Assembly: GCA_021234155.1 (NCBI GenBank)
Contig: JAJEKV010000017.1
Location: 18,176,372 to 18,240,371 of the forward strand
Origin: Isoetes taiwanensis
Taxonomy: Eukaryota; Streptophyta; Lycopodiopsida; Isoetales; Isoetaceae
DNA length: 64,000 nt
Direction: 5' to 3'
The notes under the pieces are model-generated. The model made no database searches, was not told where the DNA came from, and saw nothing but the letters and a program-made list of their open reading frames with translations. Every line of letters begins with the position of its first letter. The stretch's first letter is position 1. This document shows, one piece after another, positions 54,747-64,000 of the stretch. The position numbers and the translations under genes are program-made.

Positions 54747-56401
54747 TGTGACGCTCCCTACTAAATATACGGCGCCCAGCCGTACACTCCGTAGGAAATC
54801 CCCCATCCGGTCCTCGACCGCACGGGCCCTCTGTCTGTCCCGCACTCTGGGATCTCCATGGTGCAGGAAGGGGACACGAAGGTGTCTCGCGCGCCCTTCC
54901 CCTATGGGCTCCTATCACAGCGGAAGCATAAACAATGTCAGAACTAGCAATAACATCATATCATACTACCTCGAAGGGTAGTCCATCCACATATCCATAA
55001 CTACAAAGAAGATAAGCATATGCCATAAAACATGAGAGCTCCTACCCATGGCTCCGACTCATAAGGAGGATGACTGACTGGCTAGGCCTCAAGAGTCATA
55101 ACAATGGCGGGGCTGGCTATAGACAATGGATAGGGTTGACCACTCCATTCGCCCCTGCTGTGCATACTTTGCAGCGTGAGCTAGATCGGGCTTTGGCATG
55201 ACTCTAGCCTTCCGGATACGCAATCCCATGGCATCACCCATCGGGACTACCCCAGGTTGCATCTCCCCGGTCCGTCGAGGCAGGAAGGGTTGCATCTTCC
55301 CTTCCCGGGGTCTAGAGGTTCCACGGGCGGCTAGAGAATCGTGACGACACACGATCCGTGCCCGACTTTAACCCCCCAAAACAGGAGCCAAGCCGACACT
55401 TGCAACTCCTGAGAGGCAGGGCGACACCATTGCCCCAGGAGGTGTCGGACCCATGCCCGGCCCACACAAAGTGACTGACCATAGGCCTAGCCCGCCATGG
55501 GATCCCCAGTAGCCACGCTCAGCAGGGATCCTCCCTCCGTATTGCCTCTAGCCCCGTTATGTAGTGCTGATTCACATCCTAGCCCCAATAGCCCGGTCGG
55601 CTCCTATGCACAGGCCGCATATAATAGGAACTAAGGGGTCTAAACTAGGAGCATACTACATAATGGCTACTAGGTCTCTACCCCCCTTCCCAATATAAGA
55701 GGAGCAAACATGATCAACCAACATCACATAACATCATATCATGATAATCATCATATCATGATAATCATCATAAGAACATCTTAACCTAATCATACATGTT
55801 TAACTTACAGTTAGAGTTCCTTGATTAGGGTTCAGGATGTTAAACAAGGGTTCTAGGATGGCTCTACTCTAGATACGAAATGCTAACCCATCTGGAGTGC
55901 TAACTTCCAGATGAACTACTAAGAGCACTACTCCACATACCTGCTCCAGAAGCACTCCCTCCCAATCCTGGCGTCTCCATGGTCTTCGAAGTGTTCGAGG
56001 TAGCTCCCACTCCTGCTGATGCGCTCACGCTCTGGGGGCTGCCATGCTATGCTGTGCCACAGCAGACGGTTCTTGAAACGGAGTTTCGAGCACGAAGAAG
56101 GTTCCCAGACTGTTGGAGCCAGAAAAGAGGCCTAGGGTTAGGGTTTAGGCCTTTATAGGTTAGGGTTCACATGTTATGCCACGTGGCTCCAATAGGGTAA
56201 GTCCGTGTGGCGGGTGCCCAATAGGTTAAGGCCACGTGGAAAATGGTCTTAACCTAAGGTTGGCTAAGTTATATGAATAACTTAGTCATCATGCCCCCTA
56301 GTGCCACAATCTATGGTATACAAGGCTATGAAGATAGACTTGTATAGTGATGGACCTGGAAATATATGTATTTATGGCGTATATTTCCCTGGAATGTCAC
56401 A
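54747..56401 (-). repeat. 5' LTR of outer gypsy element
   Basis: 1655 bp, plus-strand TGTGACGCTCC ... GGAATGTCACA, followed by TSD GTCAT. Contains a local ATCATGATAATCATCAT duplication absent from the 3' LTR. Confidence 0.95.
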
Positions 56402-56406
56402 GTCAT
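56402..56406. repeat. Target site duplication of outer gypsy, right
   Basis: GTCAT, matching 25,820-25,824. Confidence 0.92.
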
Positions 56407-57130
56407 AGCTAACTAGTGTTCCTGCCATGGCAAAGCGTATTGCAAAGTTAACTTGTTTCTACCATGGCAAAGCTTATTGCCAAGTTTTCGACCAAATTTC
56501 AATGATGAAGCTAAGCATGGGTTGAGGAGTTTTACCGCCATATGGACTGCGGCATGCCATTTCTTTTTGCTGCTTTGTCTAGAAATGTTCCATGTGAACT
56601 GCCTCCTTATTCCTTCTTTGCCATCAAATTGGGCAGGTGCCCAATTTCTTTCCTTCTTGCTTCTTTTGTGCCGCTCATGGCTTCAAAAGACATTATACTG
56701 CCATGTAAGCCATGTAAATTTGCAGGAAAATATTATTTCCCCTTGCTTAAAGTGCTGAAAAATTTCAAGGCACATTTAGATAATGTTCATTCAAATGCAC
56801 CTTAGATATGGTGCGTGAAGTTCTTAAAGTTGTCTAGTTTAATATTTGGACATGGCATATTTGCCAGGGTTTGTAAATGTGGCAAACCCTTATTACTTTA
56901 ATAACGGGCAAACTCTATGAAGCGTAAAAGGCGTCACCATCTTTTTTTAATAAATAAGAAGGAAATTGTTCCTTGGGAGTCTTTCTTAGTCTCTTGAATC
57001 ACTTAGTTTCCTGAATTGGGCGGGCGCCCAATTTAAAGTCTAGGTGCAAAATTTATTTTTGTTGTACATTCCTCTTGTACTTGCCTCTACTAAATGCCCA
57101 ATTTAGGGACCAATTGTTAGTTACCCCAAC
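56407..57130. repeat. Flanking DNA with two GGGC-family 22-nt palindromes
   Basis: No gene. Palindromes at 56,626-56,647 (AAATTGGGC + AGGT + GCCCAATTT) and 57,014-57,034 (AATTGGGCG + GG + CGCCCAATT). With the two at 25.4-25.5 kb they form one locus split by the outer gypsy insertion. Confidence 0.8.
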
Positions 57131-57366
57131 TAGTTTTTTTCGCTAAATGACTAAAACATAATTCCTTTATTTTGCATTTTTTTTTTTTTGCTAAATGGCT
57201 CTAACATAATTCCTTTATTATGCAGGGCATTACCTAGGCCCGATGGCAAAGACAAAACATTTTTCTTTGGCTAAAAATGGCCCTAACATAATTTCTTTAT
57301 TATGCAGGGCATTATGTAGGGCCGATGGCAAAGACAAAACAAGTCTTACTTCTTTTTGCCAAATGA
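57131..57366. repeat. ~95-bp tandem repeat interrupted by LINE-B
   Basis: Units share CTAACATAATT(C/T)CTTTATT, ATGCAGGGCATTA and GATGGCAAAGACAAAACA (57,190-57,260; 57,281-57,345). A further unit is split by the LINE and continues at 63,798 (ATGTAGGGTTGATGGCAAAG). Confidence 0.75.
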
Positions 57367-57521
57367 CTGAAATTCTTTTTTTTTTTTTTTTTTGAGGGAT
57401 AAAAAATATTTTATTTACTTAGAGAGAATGATACAAAGCCACATGGCAGAGGTGCACCCATCCACGAATATGAGATGGGGGTAGCTATGTAGCTCCAGCT
57501 TGTACTATTCTCTTTCCCGAC

Positions 57522-60500
57522 CTAGACCAGATTAAAGTAGGTGCCCCATATTTCTTCCTTTACCTCTTCTTCACATTTAAAAGCTAGCCTAAATTTTTTA
57601 AGTCTTTCAAGTACCAGGTGAAGTAGCTGAGTTGATGATATGGATACCTCATGATTCTCAGCGAAGACTCGGGCATTCCTCCTTTTCCATATTGACCAGA
57701 TCGTCCAGGCCCTGGCTATGTGAAAAGAAATCTTCTTCTTGGGACACCATTCTGGAGGGAGAATTCCTAGCAGCAATTCTTTGGTTCCTAAGGGGTATTC
57801 GAACCTATCCAGACTCGGGCCCATACTTCATGCAAGCATCCCACATTCCACCGGACAATGTTCTATGGATTCTTCTTCCTCTTCACACATAGGGCACAGT
57901 GGGCTCACGTTATTGTCCCATTTGGAGACTAGATGATTGACCCTTGGGACCCTGTGGATCACTTGCCAAAGAAAGGCGTTGATTCGTGGAGGGAGGAATT
58001 TCAGCCAAGCATTTCTCCAGATGTTTTTAAGGATGTCCTCCGTGATCACTAGCTCCCACTTGGGAGATTTGGAAGAAGTCCCTTAGTCTTCAAACTCTTT
58101 GTAGCATGACTTCACAAACTTGTTTGGTCAGATCGAAGGAAGTACGACCCATGGACTTTGATCTCCTCTATTTATTGTGTTTGGGAGTACGGAAGCCACG
58201 CATTCCCAAATTATCTTATACGCCTCTTTTAAACCAAAGCAGGGCTTGAAATGCTTCCCTAACCGGCGTGTGCTCTCCCATATACCAATCGAAAGCACAA
58301 GAATGTATACCACAGTTTTCCATCTCTTCACAATCCTCGCGTCGGCCACTATACCTAATGGGCCTTGTTTATTGTGCAATTCCCTTTGGTACCCACCATG
58401 GAGGGGAGGTCCCCGCTTTTAAATTTGCTGATATCAAGCGTGAATAGTTTCTTTATGGCATTCCAAGCCGAAATAAGACCCTTCAGGAAGGGGGAGGCTT
58501 CTTTACATGGCTTGAGATCAAAAAAGAGAGACCATGGAAGCGAGACCTTGACGGAGGGCTTACTATGCTTACAAGAATATAATAGAGCTTGGTTGATGAG
58601 GTGCAAACCTGGAGACTTCACCTTTTCCTGAAGAATCATCCATATGAATTTGGCTATTAATACTTTGCTCTGTAAGACTATGTCAAACATACCAATTCCC
58701 CCTTCTGTTTTGTCCCTCTTGCACTTCCACCAAGCAATTTTGATCGTTGCACCTTCTTCATTACCTCCCCAGACGAAGTTTCGAATCAGCCCTTCTAACT
58801 CCTGCACCTTCTCCCTCGGAGCAAGTAGAATTGATGATATGTATACATAAGTATTACTTAGCACATGTTTTGCCACAGTAATCCTCCCTGCAAGGGATAA
58901 CTTTGCTACCTTCCACCAATTTAGGTGTTTATGTAGGCCTAGTAGCATTTCATCCCATATTCGTGCACTAGTGATGTTAATGCCCACTGGGATTCCTAAC
59001 AAGCTGGAGTGTTCACCCTCGGGGATAACTTTCCATGGTAAGCTTTCCAAACATGTGGGATGCCTGTTCTCCAAAGGCCACTGCACTGAGCATTTTTTCC
59101 AATTTATGAGACAGCCTGAAGCTATTGAAAAGGTGGCCAGTAGTTGTCCTGCACATGACATATTGTTTTCCTCTGCCTCTATAAACAGAAATGAGTCGGT
59201 GATGCATCTTTGGTTCAGATTTGTTGAGAACCGCCCCACATTTTCTAGTCCCTCGAAGCGAGACCGTCCCGCAGATGCTTGCAGGAATAAGCGTGGAGAG
59301 AGCTTGGCGCTATATTGAAGAGGAAGGGAGCCAGGGGACAACCTTGCCTGATGCCCCTCTTAATCTCGAATATAGGAGATGATTCACCTTGAAATAAGAC
59401 TGAGGCTCGAGCTGATCTCAATAGTTTCATTACCCCTTCTGTAAAAATATCCCCACAACCTAGCTTGAGCATCATTTTATGCAGAAAACTCCATCTAATG
59501 CTGTCATATGCCTTGGTGAAATCTAGCTTTAGATAGGCTACTTTTTGTCCTGTTTTTTCCGGCCCGGTGCAACCCTTCAAAAGTCTTTGCCACATTGCTC
59601 GTAATACTCCCCGCCCTGGGTAGAAGAAGCCGATTGGGCTGTGAGAGATACCTTCCGCTAAAATTGGTTTGATCTTCTCTGCCATAGCCTTGGCTATGAT
59701 TTTGTAAAATGCAGATAGAAGTGTGATAGGCCTCCAATCGTTAATTGTGCTTGGCTCCTTACACTTGGGTACCAAGGCAATGCAGCCTGTATTCAATCTT
59801 GGATTTAAATTTTCAGCTTGCAAGAAGTCTGTGTATGCCGAAAAGATATCATTTTTAATCCATTCCCAATTGCATTGGTAGAATTCGATGGGAATTCCAT
59901 CCATACCCGGACATTTATTCTTAGCCAATAGGAGGGTGGCTTTTTCAAGATCCTCCATAGAGAGAGGGCGACTCAGAATATCTTTTTGGCTAGAGCTCAT
60001 TATAGGTGAAACTTTTGAGATCACTAGCTCTTCATATGTATCTTGGAATGGTAAGTTATGTTCTTCAAAAAAACCTTGGAAATGATTATGTAAGTACCTT
60101 TTTAGATCCCCTGGGGATTTGAGGGTCGAGCCGTCGCCTAGTGCAATGGTTGATAGAGTAGACGACCTCTTCTTTTCTTTCGCTGTCTTAAAGAAGAACT
60201 TGGTGCATTTATCACCTTCATTTAGCCAAGTCAATCCTGCTTTGCATCTGTTCTCCATTATCTTGACTTCCTCTAGTGCCTTTATCTGTTCTATTATTCC
60301 CTTCTCCTCTATCCCGTCATTCGGGCCCAATGCTCTAAGTGAGTGGAGCTGATTGTAAAGGCTATCCAACTCTCCCCTCTCCCTTTGCACTTTAGCTCTA
60401 CCCCAACTTTTGGCGTAATTTTTTATATTACCCAGGGCCGTTATCATGGTTTCCATCCCTGAGCCCGTTCTGAAAGTGGATTGCCATATGCTTTTACAAG

Positions 60501-61314
60501 CCTCCACAAATTACGGATCTTTCAGGATATCTAGTGTTGAGTTTGAATCTTGTTTTTAGAGGTTCTACTCACGGCAAATCACGGGTAGATATGACACGTG
60601 GATTGTGATCCGAGATAGCATTTTGTAGAAGGTTGGATCTATGCGCGTTTGGAAGGATGGTAAGTGCCTCATCGTTGATGTAGCATCTATCATGTCTTGC
60701 ATAAGTCCTACCCATGCCTACCCATCCGTTACACCATGTATAGCCCTTATCTCCGTCTACTTCCATGAAGCCTATATCTTCTAACAGTTTGCACCACTGT
60801 ACTTTCTCAAACCCATGCACAATTGCAGATGATACCCCTTGTCTATCCTCATTTTGCCTCCACCATATTGAAGTCTCCTACCATTAGCCAAGCTACCTTG
60901 TTCCCGAAACCTTTTAATTTGTGTCTAAGAGTGGCCCATAGGGCACCTCTGCCTCTGGGGTTGTTATGGGCGTAAACATTCACCAAGCCCCATACTTTAC
61001 CTTCATGTTGCCATAAGATTAGAGACCATCTCCCAAATCTGTCTACACCGCGGACTCACATACTTTTACTTCTTTTTTTCCACGCTGATGAGGGTCCCGT
61101 GACTAGAAGTTTCCTTTCTTCAAGTAAAGAATACCACCAATGTATTCATTGCCTATTACTTTGAACACTCCTGTATTTCTTCCTTTTTACACTTATGTTC
61201 TTGTAAGCATATCACATCAGGGTTGATCCCCTTTATGGGCTTTGCTAACCTACTCTTCTTGTACTCAGAGGATTTTACTCCCCTAATATTCCAACTGAGA
61301 ATTTTATGATTCAT
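57522..61314 (-). pseudogene. LINE-B ORF2: endonuclease, RT, zf-RVT
   Basis: Starts MNHKILSWNIRGVKSS at 61,314, then DVICLQEHKCKKEE (endonuclease N and E motifs), followed by frame breaks. Endonuclease resumes at 60,820-60,569 with DKGYTWCNGW, RHDRCYIN and SDHNPRVIS. RT (60,507-59,245) has NKCPGMDGIPIEFYQCNWEW, DWRPITLLSAFYKIIAKAMA, LKLDFTKAYDSIRWSF and RGIRQGCPLAPFLFNIAPSS. It then frameshifts, and where YADDSFLF is expected the next frame (59,341-58,355) has CITDSFLFIEAEE, so the catalytic Asp pair is destroyed. Thumb and linker parts follow (SLLGIPVGINI, KVAKLSLAGRITVAKHVLSN). The zf-RVT region is at 58,049-57,522 (PPRINAFLWQVIHRVPRVNH, CPMCEEEEESIEHC). Confidence 0.9.
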
Positions 61315-63767
61315 AAAGAGATGTTTCCGGACCCTTTTTCCTCTTCATGCTATCCAACCCTTCTTCTTCTAGACTTGTGCTTGTTACCTTTTTGTTTTTT
61401 TTCCCTGTTAGAGTAGGGGGGTCTTCATCCACCATGTCCTCCTCTTCCATTAGATCCGCCCACTTATTTTTGTTTGGGGGAATGACTCTCTCTATTTCAT
61501 CCAATTCCCCATATACCACTATATCTCTCCCAATCCCTCCTTCCGCTTCAGAAAGCATTCCCTTCTCTGTGTTTGTTGTTTCCAGAATGTACTGAGAGAA
61601 AGGATTTTTTGCTCCTAGAACAATGTGAGTACTCGGAGATGCCTGGGGGAGAGGTTTTGACCGGAGTGCTCCGCTTCTCCGAGCAATGTTCCTAGTCCTC
61701 CCTTTTTGTTTGGAACCTACCACTTCCCATGACTGATCGTCTGCTTTTGGTAGACTTATGAGATTACTGGGCAGTATTGTCGATTCATTAGCTAGCTTTC
61801 CCACGATGTTGGAGCAGTGATTCTCACCTCCCTGGCTAGGGGCGCATGGGGTGATACTTACTTGAGTGATGGGGTGGCTAACTGGTGCACCATTGGATGT
61901 GGGAGGATCATTAAGGCCAGTCGGAGCTTGTTGTTGAGGAGTCCCAGCTTTTCTAGACCTGACTTGGGGGTTCTCTTCTAGTCCTTCAATCTTTATGTCC
62001 GGAAACATTCTGTATATTTCCCACCTATTGGTCAATTTCAGGGGGAACTTGAAAGAGCATTTGCCACTCTTAACTACCACCCCTTTAGGTATGCCTGACG
62101 TTGCCGGTATTGCTACACAAATCTTTGGTCCTTTGGCGATGGAATGTGAGATATATGCTCCTACTGTGTTAGCAATGACCTTTAGGAATTCAGGTACCAA
62201 CATGTCTGGAGGTAAGTGTTCGATCTCTAACCAACATGGAATTTTGATGGCCGAGATTTGATGGGGAGAGAAGCCAGGTGAGTAATATTGATATAAAATG
62301 TACTCTCCCATGAATGAGTCTACTGCGCGGGACACCATCTTATCTACCACTGCTTCGCTATCAAAAAGAATGAGAAAGAAGTTACTTCCCAGTGCCTTTA
62401 GCGATTCGTGTTGAGGTAGGCCTAATTTCTTGGTGTGTTTGAGAGCCAAGATTCAGTTCTTACTTGAGGTCCAGGAATCCTCCTGTAAAGAAGCCAATGA
62501 CGGATCGTGATACCAGGTTCTCCACCACTTTTACATGCATATCGTGATCTATCTCTGCTATTGGATAGTTAGACTCCTCGTCTACTTCCATGTTTCCAGC
62601 ACTTTCAGTTCCATTTTCTTCAAGTTGGCCTTTGTTCAATTTGCCCAGATCTTGAGCAAAACCTGCTTCTACTATTTTAAGTGCTGCATCTACTCTCAAA
62701 CTCCTGGCTGTTTCTGTTGGCATCTTATTCTTTATCCACTCTGAGAATCTAGGCTTGTTCACTCCTGCTATCGTGTCATTGTTTTTCCAAGCCTCCCTTA
62801 CATTACTCCTTGCATTACCACTAGCCGGGCCCCGATCTTCCTTTACTCTTACTTTGCCTGCTTCACTATCCTGTTTCTGGTTCTGAAAGATCACATTATC
62901 TACTGATGTAGAGGGATAACTCTTACCTCTGTTTAAGTCCTTTGGGAATGCTTGATTGTCATCTGCTCCAGCCTCCATCATGATCTTATCAGTTTCGTTG
63001 ATTGCTCTATGCCTTGGGGCATGTGGTGCGGGTGAACTGTAAGCCTGGGGCGTTTCCTTAGAGCCTTGTTGGGGACCAGATGCCCCTTCACCGTGTTGGG
63101 GATCAAAAGCCCCTTGGCCTGCTGCGTGATGCCTAGTAGCCCCCTGCTCTGCCTTTGAAGAGAAGCTTCCTCTACTTCCCTGGCTGAAGGTGTTCTTACT
63201 ACCCTCCATGCCCGATTTTCTCTGCCCCATCAGGCCTGTGTCATTGTATTGCATTGGTGTTCCTTTGCTCCTACCATCTTCGATACCCAAGGCAGATGAT
63301 TTCGGTTTTTGTAGTACCGATTCGTCTCCTACACATCTCCTTACTGCAGAGGTTCTCCCTGCCACATTTCCTTCTTCGTTCTTAGAACTCAATGGGTCTT
63401 CTGTGCCTAATTCGAAATTGCAAAAAGCATCTCCAGAATTTGGGGCTTTTGCCCTCAGTGCTGCAATCGAAGCTTGTTGTGCTATTTTTGTGAAGCTGGA
63501 GCCGTGGAACGGCGACCTCCCAAGATCGTGACCTGCCTCACCTACCTGTGAAGCTGAAGCTGCCCCAACTGAAATCGTCTGCAGGCCCTTGGAAGCCCCA
63601 TCGGCTGGGGACTGGTTGCAGACCTCAGAGGTCTGCCGGATGGCTGCAATCCCGCCTGCTCTGGCGATGGCTGGGTGATTCGGGGGCCATGGGGCCCCGT
63701 TGCTTTTACCTGGGTCGGACCCAGGCCTCCCGACAGCCGCCTCTGTTTCCGCTTCCGCTTCACTCAT
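61304..63767 (-). pseudogene. LINE-B ORF1
   Basis: First frame 63,767-62,460 (435 codons): low-complexity N-terminus (MSEAEAETEAAVGRPGSDPG), then VENLVSRSVIGFFTGGFLDL. After a frameshift at about 62,450 it continues to 61,304 with QHESLKALGSNFFLILFDSE, YQYYSPGFSPHQISAIKIPC and WLEIEHLPPDMLVPEFLKVI. This central part has the DUF4283-like pattern of plant LINE ORF1. No CCHC knuckle was seen. The end (SLYES, stop at 61,304) overlaps the ORF2 start by 11 bases. Confidence 0.8.
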
Positions 63768-63797
63768 GCTTACTGTTCACTCCCTGAAATTCTTTTT

Positions 63798-64000
63798 ATG
63801 TAGGGTTGATGGCAAAGACAATAAAATGCCGAAAGCCAGGATTTGGATCCTAGCCACAAAGTGGACCATCTTAAGGACTTGTATGTATATCTTGCAAAGA
63901 AGGAAACTACGAAGACCTACAATATATCCTTTAGTTGTGGCATGTTATTTAGTATACCCTTATTTATGTAAACATTTCAAAAACATGAAATCCATGTACA
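63798..64000. other. Right edge, no gene seen
   Basis: Continuation of the tandem repeat interrupted by LINE-B (GGGTTGATGGCAAAGACAAT), then 150 bp without recognisable features. Confidence 0.4.

Larger units (their letters stand above)
25825..56401 (-). mobile_element. Nested Ty3/gypsy chromovirus (30.6 kb including two insertions)
   Basis: Complete outer element on the minus strand: 5' LTR 54,747-56,401, primer site 54,734-54,745, decayed gag-pol, polypurine tract 27,434-27,450, 3' LTR 25,825-27,433. The 5-bp target duplication GTCAT lies at 25,820-25,824 and 56,402-56,406. Without the LINE at 33.4-40.3 kb and the inner gypsy at 42.6-53.8 kb it would be about 12.5 kb. LTR ends are TGTGAC...GTCACA (GTGATG at the left copy). 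The two LTRs are close (about 14 substitutions in the first 500 bp by eye, mostly transitions), while the pol frames carry many more lesions. Confidence 0.95.
57381..63783 (-). mobile_element. L1-type LINE (LINE-B), near full length, frameshifted
   Basis: Target duplication CTGAAATTCTTTTT at 57,367-57,380 and 63,784-63,797, with a T-run at the left (poly(A)) end. ORF1 and ORF2 are both present on the minus strand. ORF1 begins only 16 bp from the right end, so the leader may be lost or very short. Several frameshifts and a mutated RT site make it inactive. Confidence 0.93.

Overview
The window reads as nuclear DNA of a land plant with a large, repeat-rich genome. The evidence is plant-type Ty1/copia and Ty3/gypsy elements (a chromodomain chromovirus and a Tat/Athila-like element), L1-type LINEs, CACTA-like transposon ends, a C1A papain-type cysteine protease gene with GT-AG introns, and no bacterial gene organisation. 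One older LINE and a GT2 glycosyltransferase pseudogene look more like those of non-seed plants (fern or lycophyte), but that placement is an inference of low certainty.

Layout. 1-2.8 kb: 5' part of a copia element on the minus strand (LTR edge, tRNA-iMet primer site, gag, protease, integrase), running off the left edge. 3.6-7.2 kb: a block bounded by 14-bp CACTA-like inverted ends, holding decayed coding DNA and a broken gypsy pol. 8.5-10.4 kb: the one apparently intact host gene, a four-exon papain-like cysteine protease with TATA box, duplicated promoter and WRKY-type boxes. 10.9-12.6 kb: a 5'-truncated, frameshifted LINE. 12.8-14.1 kb: a pseudogene of a GT2/cellulose-synthase-like enzyme. 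16.1-21.6 kb: gene-poor DNA with two arrays of 22-nt palindromes, other tandem repeats and inverted repeats. 23.1-23.4 kb: a zinc-finger fragment resembling hAT-associated proteins.

25,825-56,401 is a 30.6-kb nested retrotransposon complex. The outer element is a minus-strand Ty3/gypsy chromovirus with two ~1.6-kb LTRs, tRNA-iMet primer site, polypurine tract and 5-bp target duplication GTCAT on both sides. Its reading frames are badly decayed. Two later insertions lie in it. The first is a nearly intact 6.85-kb LINE (33,421-40,272; 15-bp target duplication) with one frameshift in ORF2. The second is an 11.2-kb gypsy element (42,610-53,787; target duplication CTCTT) that carries three LTRs instead of two. 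Two of those LTRs are joined head to tail through 4 bp (CTAG), as expected at a two-LTR-circle junction. This inner element also has a ~2.4-kb extra coding region after integrase.

57,381-63,783 is another full-length-looking LINE (14-bp target duplication), broken by several frameshifts. The 22-nt palindrome family of the 16-kb array recurs on both sides of the outer gypsy element (25.4 kb and 56.6-57.0 kb).

All coordinates, motif calls and frame breaks come from reading the sequence; no alignments or database searches were run. Counts of differences are by eye.
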